A stretch of DNA of 64,000 nucleotides from Bacillus sp. PK3_68 (GCF_003600835.1 NZ_NQYC01000001.1:868001-932000), one strand, 5' to 3'; positions 19,936-29,304 are shown, counted from the first letter of the stretch. Notes: a model not told the origin generated them from the sequence alone. Numbers and translations are program-made.

Positions 19936-20285
19936 AACTTAATAATAAATGATCTCCCTTATAAGTCAACAGAACTTTCTGACTTTTATCAGCTTTTTAT
20001 AGAAAAATAATAACGTTGTTTATTTTGCTTCCTACTTATATTTGATTGTAGAAAAGCTATTTAACGTTCTATGTACATGATTCAATTTATTTAGAAATAA
20101 ATTATTTAATTCAGCTGACGAATGAGGGACTTTCTTTTCGCTGTTCCGTATTAGCCATTCATCCACTTTCAGAACAGCTTATTAACATGTCATGCTCTCT
20201 CATCCTCCCCTCACTGTGTGGTTAGAGATAATCAACCGAATAAGCGAGAGAATAAGAAAGCATAACGTTGGGGAGAGACCATTTT
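19936..20285. other. intergenic, no gene recognised
   Basis: AT-rich spacer upstream of the catabolic cluster and downstream of the acetyltransferase gene. No ribosome binding site with a coding frame is seen. Confidence 0.6.
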
Positions 20286-20738
20286 TTATAAATCTTGAGA
20301 TAAGCGGATCATATCCCTGCACTGTATCCCATTTTCAAAAATTTCCTCTGAATAATGTCGAATAAAAAAATCTTTATCCACTCCGACAATCCTAAACCCG
20401 CATTTTTGATAAAGAGCTAATTGGCCGATACTTGAATTTCCAGTGCCAATTTCGATTGTTTTAAATCGTCTCTTCTTAGCAAGTTCAATCGCATGCCTAA
20501 CTAGTTGTTTCCCTATCCCTTTGCCGTGCTGCTCCTCGACAACTGCCACATTCACTAGCTCTATCGTGTGCGGTCTTGTAGGCAATAGCACATATACGCC
20601 AATTACTTGTTTATTATCTTCAGCAACAAAACATTCTCCTCTTTCCATGTATTCCTCCACGTTTTCTTGAGAAGGGTCTGCTAGCAATAATAAATCCATA
20701 GGAGGTCTTTCATCTTGATTCAATTTTCTAACTTTCAT
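20286..20738 (-). CDS. yvbK: GNAT acetyltransferase, YvbK-like
   Basis: A 150-residue GNAT enzyme. The acetyl-CoA loop is EEQHGKGIGKQLV near residues 68-80, and the later NSSIGQLALYQKCGFR motif is typical. The whole pattern (MDLLLLADPS, VYVLLPTRPHTIELVN, ENGIQCRDMIRLSQDL) matches what I remember of Bacillus subtilis YvbK. The substrate is not known. It is a single gene with GAGGAGAAG upstream. Confidence 0.85.
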   Translation of the reverse strand: MKVRKLNQDERPPMDLLLLADPSQENVEEYMERGECFVAEDNKQVIGVYVLLPTRPHTIELVNVAVVEEQHGKGIGKQLVRHAIELAKKRRFKTIEIGTGNSSIGQLALYQKCGFRIVGVDKDFFIRHYSEEIFENGIQCRDMIRLSQDL

Positions 20739-20814
20739 CTTCTTCTCCTCTCATAAAACTAGTCTCTTCTTTTACTCTACCAATTCTTGCTCATCAACTG
20801 TCTTCTGTAAAATA

Positions 20815-20848
20815 AAAAAGTCAACATTTTTTGTTGACTTTTTTATTT
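20815..20848 (-). terminator. Terminator after the DedA gene
   Basis: AAAAAAGTCAAC and GTTGACTTTTTT arms around ATTTTTT, with U-rich tails on both strands. It follows the DedA gene and precedes the acetyltransferase gene on the minus strand. Confidence 0.8.
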
Positions 20849-20862
20849 TGGATATTAGGCGG

Positions 20863-21465
20863 TTATCTTTTTCTTTTTATAACAATGAATAAGCAAAAAA
20901 CAAGGAGCAAAAACAACAAAACATAGATGACTTTAGAATAAATTCCGATATTCTGTACGATGACTTCCCAGGAAGCCCCGACGGACGCTCCCAAGTTTAC
21001 AAGAACCGTATTCCAAATCAGTGTCCCTAGGGTAGTAAAGAGAAGAAATAATCCAATATTCATGTTTGACATGCCAGCAGGAATAGAAATCAAACTGCGA
21101 ATCAACGGAACAAAGCGGCAAAAGAAAACCGTCCATGCTCCATACTTGTCAAACCAGGCATCTGCTCTATGTACGTCTTTAGTCGTAACTCTAAGGATAT
21201 GACCCCATTTATTAACGATTTTCTCCAATCTTGGGACATTAAGCTGCAAGCCAATAAAATACAGAACTAGGGCCCCGATAACTGAACCTACCGTTGAGGA
21301 AATGATCACACCCGTAATGCTTAGCTCAGAAGTAGTCGTCATAAATCCTCCAAACGTTAAGATGATTTCTGACGGTATGGGAGGAAAGATATTTTCAAGA
21401 GCAATTAAAAGAACAATTCCCATATAACCATATTCATTCATGATTCCAATCAACCAATTTTCCAT
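20863..21465 (-). CDS. DedA-family membrane protein
   Basis: A 200-residue polytopic protein of the DedA/VTT family. It shows ENIFPPIPSEIILTFGGF with the conserved E-x-x-x-P-P-x-P-x-E pattern, and FFCRFVPLIRSLISIPAGM with the conserved Arg residues. The last 35 residues are a hydrophobic helix with a basic tail (KRKR). DedA proteins help membrane homeostasis, and some act in lipid recycling. It appears monocistronic. Confidence 0.92.
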   Translation of the reverse strand: MENWLIGIMNEYGYMGIVLLIALENIFPPIPSEIILTFGGFMTTTSELSITGVIISSTVGSVIGALVLYFIGLQLNVPRLEKIVNKWGHILRVTTKDVHRADAWFDKYGAWTVFFCRFVPLIRSLISIPAGMSNMNIGLFLLFTTLGTLIWNTVLVNLGASVGASWEVIVQNIGIYSKVIYVLLFLLLVFCLFIVIKRKR

Positions 21466-21757
21466 GCTGTTCTCCTCTGGATATCCTCTATTCTCTCGCT
21501 AATTTGCATAGTTAGTTTATCAAGAATCTTTTCATCAATAAAATAATTCACCTCTATAATTTAATAAAATCCTATAGAAAGAAGCTGATAGATCACCTCT
21601 CCATTTCTTGCTAAAGTATTATGTTAGCTCCCTGCCTCTCCGCTAATTACTTAGATCACTGTATACATCATACTTAAAGCAATGCCCTTCTGATTTCTCT
21701 AATTCTGACTGAACGAAAGATGAACATAGAACACATTAACTTATATATCCTATCTTT

Positions 21758-22093
21758 TTACCACGTTTGATCATTATGTTCCTCTACATATCTTTTCAGA
21801 GCGTGCAGCTTTTCATCCCAATACTGTTCAAAAAAGGCAAGCCAGTCTTTTAACTCAACCAACGGTTCTGCTTCAAGCTTATAACGCTTTTCCCGTCCGA
21901 CCTTTCGACTGCTGACAAGCCTGGCTTCAAAGAGCACCTGCAGATGTTTATTAACAGCTGTGCGGCTTATAGGGAAGCATTCTGTAATTGCCGCAATAGA
22001 CATTTCTTTATTTGCCAGTAATTTTAACAGATTACGGCGAGTTGGATCTGCAATCGCTTGAAATATATCATGCTTAGGTTCAGGAGAGTACAT
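21758..22093 (-). CDS. ArsR-family regulator
   Basis: About 111 residues with an ArsR winged helix (DIFQAIADPTRRNLLKLLA, then MSIAAITECFPISRTAVNKHLQVL). It has no cysteine metal site in the recognition helix, so it belongs to the metal-independent group usually paired with SRPBCC (AHSA1) proteins. I take ATG at 22091-22093, six bases after GAGG. It follows the SRPBCC stop by one base. Both genes are read from a promoter covered by a 17-base inverted repeat at 22537-22583, which suggests autorepression. Confidence 0.9.
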   Translation of the reverse strand: MYSPEPKHDIFQAIADPTRRNLLKLLANKEMSIAAITECFPISRTAVNKHLQVLFEARLVSSRKVGREKRYKLEAEPLVELKDWLAFFEQYWDEKLHALKRYVEEHNDQTW

Positions 22094-22094
22094 T

Positions 22095-22518
22095 TTAAGC
22101 CTCAATATAGGAAGGAAGCTTTTCGTTTACGATTTTTTCCCAGCCATCATCCATAACCGCACGAATCACTGAATGCGGCTGTCCGAACTCTGTCACTTGT
22201 TCGGCGTTCCATCCAGAGTGAATTAACGTAAACTCTGTTTTCCCTCCTTCTGCCTCTTTTAATTCAAAAGCAAGATGCCAGTCTTTCCCCAGTCAAATCC
22301 AACACGATGAGGGGATCAAGTTCAGTTACTTTACAGGACGAGTCGCCAAATTGGCCGGCATACAGGACGAATTCGCGTCCGAAAATAGGTTCAAAATTAC
22401 TTGGCATCCACCATGAGGCCATGCCTTCCGACGTAGAAACGGCCTTCCAAACTGTTTCAATTGAAGCATTGAGGACGATAGTTTTTCTGATTTCCGGTAA
22501 TGATTCTTGAGCTTTCAT
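22095..22518 (-). pseudogene. SRPBCC (AHSA1-like) protein, frame broken by two single-base deletions
   Basis: An SRPBCC-domain protein of the YndB type. It starts well (KAQESLPEIRKTIVLNASIETVWKAVST) and reaches LDPLIVLD near residue 73. One base is then missing in TTT (minus; plus AAA 22295-22297) and one in AAA (plus TTT 22284-22286). With both restored the reading is DFDWGKDWHLAFELKE, then TEFTLIHSGW and ends LPSYIEA at TAA 22095-22097, for about 141 residues. Such proteins bind hydrophobic ligands in a helix-grip cavity. The stop codon and the ArsR start codon are almost in contact. Confidence 0.8.
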
Positions 22519-22536
22519 TATGGCACCTCCATTTTT

Positions 22537-22583
22537 ATAACACCTAATAGTGTCATAAAAATCTTAACACTATTAGGTGTTAT
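22537..22583. promoter_or_regulatory. 17-base inverted repeat operator of the SRPBCC-ArsR operon
   Basis: ATAACACCTAATAGTGT (22537-22553) and its exact inverse ACACTATTAGGTGTTAT (22567-22583) are spaced by 13 bases. On the minus strand TTGAAA (22584-22589), 17 bases and AAGATT form a possible promoter, and one repeat arm fills the -35/-10 spacer. The ArsR protein is the likely ligand. Confidence 0.75.
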
Positions 22584-22774
22584 TTCAACTGTTTTTTATG
22601 AAATATTTTAATGACCTACAGAAGAATCGTTGATCAACTGTTCGTATTTTTCCTTCAGCCGCTAATGAAATCGAAGGAGATATTAAAGTCGCCACTAAGC
22701 CAAACAAGCCTTGAAAGCCAACTTATCCCACAGTAAATGGAGGGAAAAACAGCACATATGATCAATGCCCTCTT

Positions 22775-22986
22775 CTAAAGCAAACCTTCCTCTTTAAAAC
22801 GGTCCAAACATTTTTACAAATACATGTTTTTCTTAATTGTTCGACAGGCACCAGGTCAAAGATTTCTTTTGGAAAAGACTCCTCGCTGCACCAGCATTCC
22901 CCTAAAGATTTATCCATCGAATGACAACAGTTATTGTCCCTGCTACAAATGGGACAGCACTCGCCTGCAATCACTTTCTCAGCCAT
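22775..22986 (-). pseudogene. Cysteine-rich CWC-family protein, frame broken near the end
   Basis: About 70 residues of a small cysteine-rich protein: CCPICSRDNNCCHSMDKS and GECWCSEESFPKEIFDLVP, then LRKTCICK. The family usually continues KCLDRF. Here the T-run 22811-22815 lacks one base; adding it gives CICKKCLDRFKEEGLL and a stop at 22775-22777, while the uncorrected frame ends in an atypical tail. The cysteines suggest zinc binding. Function unknown. Confidence 0.75.
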
Positions 22987-23506
22987 ATTTATCCCTCCCG
23001 TATTTATGTTCCGTCTTATAGATAGTTTATCAAAAGAACGCTTGCAAACTCGAGAAACTACTACAGATCAGTTTAGCCCCAGATGACCGGCCGTTCTGTT
23101 CACACTCTGAAACCAATTAATTGTCTTTATTCTAGCTCTGGTGTTGCTATTTGAAGAGACATTGGCCTGTTGTAAGAATCGATTCAATCTCTTGCAACCT
23201 TAATAGCCGGACAACAACATAAAAATAGAGAAAAGGATAAAGCGGTTGATTGACGATCTGGTTCAATAAACGCTATGAACCAGGGGATATGCTTCATGAC
23301 AAGTATAAAATGATGCAACCAGATTACCGAAGACTACGATGTCAAGAACAAAGAAAGAATTAACCGTTTACCTTCCTAGTGCTCTTTTTCTTAACCAGCC
23401 CCCTTCTTACTTCAAATAGGTCTACTTACACTCTTTAACTTGTCTTCCCCCTAAAATAAATGGTAATATAGACGCAGTTACAATGTCGCTTAAAGGAGGG
23501 TTTTGC
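22987..23506. other. intergenic, no gene recognised
   Basis: About 520 bases. A short stretch near 23270-23360 on the plus strand reads like coding sequence for about 25 residues, but it has no start site or family match. No RNA motif is seen. Confidence 0.5.
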
Positions 23507-23668
23507 ATGCTTTCTGATTCAGAATTGGTAATATTTATCAAAGAACTAGGCAAATTAATAGATGAGTATTACGATTGCCCAAAAGAAGCTATCCGAAAAG
23601 AGATTCATCAAGATATTCTATTGCTATGTTCTGTTATTAATTATGAAAATACTGATTATTATTCTTAA
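23507..23668 (+). CDS. Small hypothetical protein
   Basis: A 53-residue acidic protein starting MLSDSELVIFIKELGKLI, with a YDCPKEAIRKEIHQDI segment. The start ATG is six bases after a perfect AAAGGAGGG, so it is very likely translated. It has no signal peptide and no membrane segment. I do not recognise the family. Confidence 0.7.
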   Translation: MLSDSELVIFIKELGKLIDEYYDCPKEAIRKEIHQDILLLCSVINYENTDYYS

Positions 23669-24008
23669 GTTCCTTTCCCCGTTCTTCTGCACAAAAGGTT
23701 TTGTTACTTTTTATTTTTTTCAACTTATATAAACACCCTTAATTCTTACTACCTCTTATAGCAGTTTCCCACCTTTATAACCTTTCATAGACGCACTCTA
23801 TGATTATTCTTTAGCACTCCCTTATGCACTACAGATAAATGAAGGGTGTTCTTGCCAAGAAAAGAGTCGATTGATGCTCTTTCTTCTTCAGTGTAAAGTC
23901 CAATTTTTCATATAATCTCATCTACCGTACAATTGATCTTTTCTCTACTGACATGAAATAGTATGATTTAATTGATTCATTCACATTCTTTATGAAATAT
24001 GCTAAATA
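23669..24008. other. intergenic, no gene recognised
   Basis: AT-rich spacer between a small plus-strand gene and the convergent SLH gene. No motif is seen apart from the SLH terminator at its right end. Confidence 0.55.
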
Positions 24009-24047
24009 AAAAAAGCAAACGGGTGTTAATGACCCATTTGCTTTTTT
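24009..24047 (-). terminator. Terminator of the SLH-protein gene
   Basis: AGCAAACGGGT and ACCCATTTGCT arms with T-runs on both sides (TTTTTTT on the minus strand), 26 bases after the SLH stop. Confidence 0.8.
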
Positions 24048-24072
24048 ATTTTATCTACTTTAACAAGTATAA

Positions 24073-25200
24073 TTAGGAAGCATTGGCTGCTGCGGAAATC
24101 TCCGCTTCCCAATCATCTTGAATGTCTTCATTATCTAGCACAAGATTATAAATCTTCCATTTTCCGTCCATGCCTTTTTTCAAATAAGCCGTTCCTGAAG
24201 CATCCACGTTCATACTGAAAGATAAATCTGGTGATGAGAATGATACTTTATACTTTAGATTATCCATCCGAACTTTTGCAAAGCGTTTATTGACAGTTAC
24301 AGGATTGATCTCATGAGTGCCAATTTGCTCAATAGTAAAAGTGCCTCCCAGATCCTCTATGTCACCCGGTAATTCTACCGTGTCAAGCGATTCCGATAAA
24401 TAATAGCCTGTCGCTGTATCCTGATAAAGAGCTTTAAGCCCGGCTGTATTTTGCTCTTTCATTAATCGCATTTCTTCTTGAACGTTGCGATTCACAGCTG
24501 TCTTGATTGCTGTTTGATCGGCCTCGCTCCCCGCTTCTTGATGAAGCGCCCGGTCAATCATAGCAATCGCTTGGCCTCGGGTAGCTAAATCATGGGGCTT
24601 AAATGTATCACCGTATCCTTGAATAATCCCGTTTGCAGCAGATTTTACAATCGCCTCATAAGCAAAGTTTGTAGGCGGGACATCTTTAAATGTCTTCGTT
24701 GGTGCTTTAAAAGCCACTGTACTGCTGAATGCCCGGTAAATCATTGCTGCCATTTGGTCACGCGTAATATGCGCATCCGGGTTAAACTTTCCATTAGATC
24801 CACCAGCAACGATCCCATGGCTACTTGCGATACGCACCGGCTCATAATACCATTTAGAAGCTTTCACATCAGGGAATTCTTTTACATTCGTTCCAGTCTT
24901 CAAAGATAAAGCACTTACTAAAATCTTTGTGAACTGTGCGCGGTTAATTTTTTCCTCTGGACGAATACTTATGTACGAATACTCGTATATTTCGCCATCT
25001 TCTTCAATTGTTTCGGACTCGACGTATCCATCAACAATATCAGAGTAAACAAACCGTTCAATTGAATCATAAAATCGATGGTTTGGACCGACGTCCGAAA
25101 TATCATAGCGCTCTACAGGCTTTATAGCCGCTGAAGCAGTTGAAGAAAACACTAATCCAAATGACAATCCTAAAATTGGTAAAATCTTAAATGACTTCAA
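24073..25200 (-). CDS. S-layer-homology (SLH) domain protein
   Basis: A 375-residue exported protein. Residues 1-24 are a signal peptide (ending TASA-A). Three SLH repeats follow: about residues 30-110 (EEKINRAQFTKILVSALS), 105-170 (NPDAHITRDQMAAMIYRAF) and 170-225 (KPHDLATRGQAIAMIDRAL). SLH triplets bind pyruvylated secondary cell-wall polymer and so anchor proteins to the envelope. The 140-residue C-terminal part resembles a small NTF2-like fold and has no catalytic motif I recognise. It appears monocistronic. Confidence 0.88.
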   Translation of the reverse strand: MKSFKILPILGLSFGLVFSSTASAAIKPVERYDISDVGPNHRFYDSIERFVYSDIVDGYVESETIEEDGEIYEYSYISIRPEEKINRAQFTKILVSALSLKTGTNVKEFPDVKASKWYYEPVRIASSHGIVAGGSNGKFNPDAHITRDQMAAMIYRAFSSTVAFKAPTKTFKDVPPTNFAYEAIVKSAANGIIQGYGDTFKPHDLATRGQAIAMIDRALHQEAGSEADQTAIKTAVNRNVQEEMRLMKEQNTAGLKALYQDTATGYYLSESLDTVELPGDIEDLGGTFTIEQIGTHEINPVTVNKRFAKVRMDNLKYKVSFSSPDLSFSMNVDASGTAYLKKGMDGKWKIYNLVLDNEDIQDDWEAEISAAANAS

Positions 25201-25391
25201 ATTTTTATCCTCGCTTCTAATAGTTTCTGTGATTGAGACTTATATTATAGCTTTCTAACAAAAATTACAATATAATTTTTTACTTTTATTGAAAAATATT
25301 TATTTCCACAAAAAGGATATAATTCAATAAAAAAACCACCTTATGTGTAGTAGGAAATGCCTAGTTGTTCTTCAGCTCTTATAATCAATAG

Positions 25392-25601
25392 CTAAGCTGT
25401 CTTTTTGTTAGTTATCTAGCTAATCAAAGTGATCCGCTGCTTACAAAAAATGGTGAAATTATCCTTTCATATCTCGAATTCCCTCTGTGCGCCTTTATAG
25501 AAGAACCGTATGAAAACATGATTTACCTTTGTTCAAATGAATATGGCACTCACTTCATGTGGCTTTCTTATAGTAATGATCAACCTGAAAGTCTATCCTA
25601 G
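25392..25601 (+). pseudogene. Protein fragment without start
   Basis: A 69-codon open frame bounded by stops. It reads like genuine protein (SDPLLTKNGEIILSYLEF and ENMIYLCSNEYGTHFMWLSY) but has no start codon with a ribosome binding site; a stop lies directly upstream. Probably the C-terminal remnant of a decayed gene. I do not recognise the family. The rest of 25201-25814 holds nothing else that I can support. Confidence 0.4.
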
Positions 25602-25817
25602 CAGTCGGTGTTTTTTATTTTTGCACACTTTCTGCCCAATAAATGATCTCTTCATCAGAATGACTTTTCTTTTACATCATCGTGCGGTGGTTTAAAAAAC
25701 ATGTTGATACCTAGTGGTTTTGCTAATGTTTGTTAGTCATTCACATTTTTATCCATAATTGGATTGATAAAAAAGAACGTTTGTTCTAAAATGAAATAAG
25801 TATACGGAGGTGTAATG

Positions 25818-26390
25818 ATGAGGCCTGGTCTTACAAGATATATAACTAGTCAAGATTTTAAAAATTTTTATTGGCTGAAGGAAGAATTGCAATTATTCTG
25901 CAGAGAGAATGGGATAAGCGCATCCGGTTCGAAAATAGAACTTTCAGCTAGAATTGAAATGTTTCTTGAGACGGGGAAAGTAGAGAAGCCGCTCAAAAAA
26001 CTAACGGTTCGCTCAAACCCCAACAAACAAAGATCGTTAAGTTTGGATACGGTCATTACCGAAAACCATCGCTGCAGCCAAGACGTTAGAGCTTTTTTCA
26101 AGTCAGCGATTAGTCCGAAGTTCCGTTTTTCTACATATATTCAACATTACTTTAAAAATAATGTAGGAAAAACATATCGTGATGTGGTAAAGGCTTGGTA
26201 CGAGGAAGAAGAGCGCAAGAAGGACTCACCACATAAGAAACAAATTGCCCCCCAATTTGAATATAACCAATTTATCCGCGACTTCTTCGCTGATCCAAAA
26301 AATAAAACAAAAAGTCATAAAGACGCGGTTAACGCTTGGAATGATATTAAAAAGCTTCCCGGGAGCAATAAGTATATTTCTAACCGTTAA
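25818..26390 (+). CDS. SAP-domain protein with DUF6434-like region
   Basis: A 190-residue basic protein. Residues 8-50 look like a SAP helix-extension-helix (KEELQLFCRENGISASGSKIELSARIEMFL), a putative DNA-binding module. Two later segments share an F-R-FSTYIQHYFKNN / F-EYNQFIRDFFADPKN pattern ending in KAW and NAW, an internal duplication of the DUF6434 type. Two ATGs are adjacent; the second (25818) is seven bases from GGAGG. Function unknown. Confidence 0.75.
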   Translation: MRPGLTRYITSQDFKNFYWLKEELQLFCRENGISASGSKIELSARIEMFLETGKVEKPLKKLTVRSNPNKQRSLSLDTVITENHRCSQDVRAFFKSAISPKFRFSTYIQHYFKNNVGKTYRDVVKAWYEEEERKKDSPHKKQIAPQFEYNQFIRDFFADPKNKTKSHKDAVNAWNDIKKLPGSNKYISNR

Positions 26391-26478
26391 ACGTTGGGAC
26401 GCTTACGGCTAATAAGCGCATCATAGTCTGCTTGTCTTTTCTTGAGACACGTTGGTTCCACAGTATCTTTATCGCATT

Positions 26479-26502
26479 AAAAAAACCAGCAAGAATGCTG
26501 GC
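26479..26502 (-). terminator. Terminator
   Basis: CCAGCATTCTTGCTGG hairpin followed by seven T on the minus strand, just after the 26510-26821 gene. Confidence 0.8.
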
Positions 26503-26509
26503 GGTTGAA

Positions 26510-26821
26510 CTAGACAGGTTTATTCTTTAACAAATCTTGCAGCTTTTGCTCTGCTTTTTCAAAATCCATGGATAACGCAGTTAAAAACTCAAGGATATCA
26601 TTTCGCTTTGACATTTCTCTTAAAGAAAAAAATACAGCTGGTTTGTTAACTTTAAGAACTGTCATTATCTCTGTTGTCGGCAAAGGCAACGGAGATTTTA
26701 TCCGTAGAAAAGATCGTAAAAAAACAATAAAATCAAATGCTGAATCAGGAGTATCCGAATAACTTTCCATCAGGCTGTAAAATCTTTTAATGCTCGTTCT
26801 TAACTCTTCATTTTGCATCAT
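26510..26821 (-). CDS. Hypothetical cytoplasmic protein
   Basis: A 103-residue, mostly helical protein with no membrane segment. It ends in a charged helix (DFEKAEQKLQDLLKNK). AGGTAGGG precedes a double ATG, and a clean terminator follows, so the gene is likely real. I do not recognise the family. Confidence 0.6.
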   Translation of the reverse strand: MMQNEELRTSIKRFYSLMESYSDTPDSAFDFIVFLRSFLRIKSPLPLPTTEIMTVLKVNKPAVFFSLREMSKRNDILEFLTALSMDFEKAEQKLQDLLKNKPV

Positions 26822-27172
26822 TAGTCCCTACCTTTAATTGGATTCACCAAATAGGACCATCATTTTCCCCTTTGGCAGCCCGGCTATCATAATTAAAAAC
26901 CTTAGACCCGCGGCTTTGCGTCCTTACCTTTCGATAAGTTTGCCTTTATCATTAGGAATCACTTTATCAAACTACCAATAAAGTGATCACAATATCATAA
27001 GAAGAATATAGGAAATTATACCCTGAGTCAATATACCTTATGGCGCAATTAATTACCATTTTATTGCTCTGATATAAATTTACCTTCTCTCGATATAATT
27101 TATTTTTTAAAAGGAAATTTATGTATACTTTATTGCTTATAAACGACTCCTTTTTCTTTCTCTTGCTGACGC
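26822..27172. other. intergenic, no gene recognised
   Basis: AT-rich region between two minus-strand genes. No coding frame or RNA motif is supported. Confidence 0.55.
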
Positions 27173-27202
27173 AAAAAAAGCATTGATTAGTTAATCAAAT
27201 GC
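27173..27202 (-). terminator. Terminator of the DUF402 gene
   Basis: GCATTTGATTAACTAATCAATGC hairpin (minus strand, mostly paired) with a TTTTTTT tail. Confidence 0.75.
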
Positions 27203-27238
27203 CTTTTCTTATTGATCTGTTTAACTGATAACGGTTGC

Positions 27239-27787
27239 TTAATCCTTTAACCAATAAAAAAGCTCCTCATGTTTGTATACCTGTTCTGTTTCTAAAATAA
27301 TTTCAGGCAATAAGACGTCCAGAGTATTCATTAATGAGTGTAGAGCCTGCTGAACCGTACCTTTCTCGAATTGATCCAGCGGCTCAGACAACTCATCCTC
27401 ATCTAGAACGAAACAGCTTCCATTTGGAAGAGCCAGGACATCAATGATCAAGTCTTCAAAAGAGAGGATTTGACCGGTTATCTGTGTGTTCTTGACAATG
27501 TTAAAGTAAGAACCTAAGTAATTTCCCTCGCCATCCCTCCAAACATACGCATTGTACGGCCGATCTTTCCAATAGTAAGCAATCGTATAGCTGCCCTTAG
27601 GAATCGTTAATGATGTTTTCTCTGCCGTCATTGTAAACGACTCCTTTATTTTATGAAAAAGGACGATTTTTTGATCTTGTACCTTCAATAGTTTGCAAAC
27701 ATGTTCAACAATGGTGGAATCATATCGTATCTTTCTTTCTATTATTTTATTAGCATATTGATTAATGGATGTATTTAGATGAATCAT
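27239..27787 (-). CDS. DUF402-domain protein
   Basis: A 182-residue protein of the DUF402/FomD-like family. KGSYTIAYYWKDRPYNAYVWRD, NYLGSYFNIV, FEDLIIDVLALPNG and VLDEDEL are the family signatures, including the Asp/Glu cluster that binds metal in relatives. Related enzymes hydrolyse nucleotidyl or pyrophosphate bonds. The role in this organism is unknown. GGAGAAAC precedes ATG, and a terminator follows the stop. Confidence 0.88.
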   Translation of the reverse strand: MIHLNTSINQYANKIIERKIRYDSTIVEHVCKLLKVQDQKIVLFHKIKESFTMTAEKTSLTIPKGSYTIAYYWKDRPYNAYVWRDGEGNYLGSYFNIVKNTQITGQILSFEDLIIDVLALPNGSCFVLDEDELSEPLDQFEKGTVQQALHSLMNTLDVLLPEIILETEQVYKHEELFYWLKD

Positions 27788-27947
27788 CGTTTAGTTTCTC
27801 CTTCTATCTCATGCTCTTGATCAGACCTATGTTCTGGTCCATTGTATCATCAAAAAGCAGCAATTTTTATCCATTTCGCTTCAGATTTACAAAGACCGAA
27901 GAACAACGAGTAAGAGAATGAGCAGTAAGAAATTAAGAAGAATGAAC

Positions 27948-27991
27948 AGCCTAAAGCCTTCTTTATTTCCTTAGAAGGCTTTAGGCTTTAT
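27948..27991. terminator. Strong bidirectional hairpin
   Basis: A perfect 14-base stem, AGCCTAAAGCCTTC and GAAGGCTTTAGGCT, with a 12-base loop. It lies where the minus-strand remnant at 27988-28134 ends, so it was probably that gene's terminator. Confidence 0.7.
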
Positions 27992-28134
27992 TGTGAAACC
28001 ATGTTAACTGACGCTTTCCAATCAAACGGACCCGCGATTTTAAATTGAACGACTCCTTCCGTGTAAAGAGTTGTACTTTCTAAAGGGACGAATAAAAAAG
28101 AAATGATCTTCTGCTCATACTTTCTTGTAAGTAT
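27988..28134 (-). pseudogene. C-terminal remnant of an unknown protein
   Basis: About 48 codons open on the minus strand, ending in FKIAGPFDWKASVNMVSQ and a stop that touches a perfect terminator hairpin. The frame is closed upstream by a stop at 28135-28137 and lacks a start. The protein-like translation plus the matching terminator suggest the 3' end of a gene whose 5' part has been lost. Confidence 0.45.
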
Positions 28135-28137
28135 CTA

Positions 28138-29034
28138 ATCGCAGAAATGCATTGGAAGTGTTCGAAAGAGAGGATAGAAAACTGAATGAATGGCATGATT
28201 ACTTTTAAATTAAAGCGTAAAGCAGCGAATGCGTCGGCGAACGAGGAAATGTTTCAAATTTGCACAGAAAATAATTGATGATTAAAACAGACCCATCCAT
28301 CGGAAAACCCAAAGAAGAAAGACTCACACAGACTGATTCACACCGAAGACTTTTACAGAAAGCTTTTCTCTCTTTTCAACTTTTCCAATGCGACATGATC
28401 GATCAAGCAATTTTTCATGAAGCACTCAGCTATGATAGACAAAAGAGACGTCAAACGAATGAAAGCTTCGTCGTCATTCTTTTATTTTGCCTTTGAATGC
28501 CTGTGGAACATCGTTATAAAATTTATGAAACAGGTAGACAAGATAAGCGTTTAAATCAAATTGGTCTTTATGAACAAAATTAGACAGTGTTAAATTATTT
28601 TTTCTCATCTTTGTTCTCCCTCCTCTTTATAGCATTCTTCACCCATAATAAATTCATTGTCATATGCCCACCAAGCTGCATACAAAACTTCTTCTAATTT
28701 CACTATAATGGAAAGCGCTTACAAAGTGAAGGGGTATTACAAAAAAAATTTCGACGAATTTCTTCAAATAGAAAAAAGAGAAGATACAAATGGCTGCATG
28801 TCTTTCGTGTGTGGTTTCTATCCGCTGACAGCAGTGAATACATAGATAGCAGCAGAGAGAAATCAATTGTTGTGAAGCTTATAAGCACCTTCCGTAAAAC
28901 ATGTATCATTGATTATTCTTTAGAAAATGATTTGCTCGCCAGACAACCCATTCTGTACATAATCGGCCATAAAAATATAGACTGTAATTTCTTAGGCTTC
29001 ACCTGTATAGTTACAGTAACATGCCTTCAAAGGA
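28138..29034. other. gene-poor stretch
   Basis: Roughly 900 bases with no supportable gene. Several short open frames of 60-73 codons lack a ribosome binding site and overlap one another on both strands. It may be decayed sequence. Confidence 0.55.
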
Positions 29035-29043
29035 GTGATTGAT

Positions 29044-29289
29044 TTGTTTATGAAAATTACAAAAGAACAAAAGGAATTAATGATTGCTGACATTCAAGAT
29101 TTCTTTCTACAGGAGAGAGATGAGGAGATATCTGAGTTCGCCGCAGAAAGGGTGTTGGATTTCGTTAAGGAATTGTTGGCTCCGCATTTCTATAATGTCG
29201 CCGTCTCCGATGCAAAGCATATCATTGAACAACAATTTTCTTCATTGGAAGATGAAATCTTAACGTTAGAGCGGCCCATAAAACGCTGA
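29044..29289 (+). CDS. DUF2164-family protein
   Basis: About 82 residues. ITKEQKELMIADIQDFFLQE, AAERVLDFVKELLAPHFYN and SDAKHIIEQ match the DUF2164 family, small soluble proteins of unknown function. The start is unclear: TTG at 29044 is eight bases from AAAGGAG, while ATG at 29050 is 14 bases away. A terminator hairpin follows at 29305-29335. Confidence 0.85.
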   Translation: MFMKITKEQKELMIADIQDFFLQERDEEISEFAAERVLDFVKELLAPHFYNVAVSDAKHIIEQQFSSLEDEILTLERPIKR

Positions 29290-29304
29290 AAGCTAGTCAC
29301 TCTG

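Noticed and set aside
28275-28496. A 73-codon plus-strand frame in the gene-poor stretch
   Set aside because: No ribosome binding site, no family features, and the upstream bases show stops in every frame near it.
28657-28845. Overlapping frames on both strands near 28.7 kb
   Set aside because: The composition is not protein-like and there is no translation signal.
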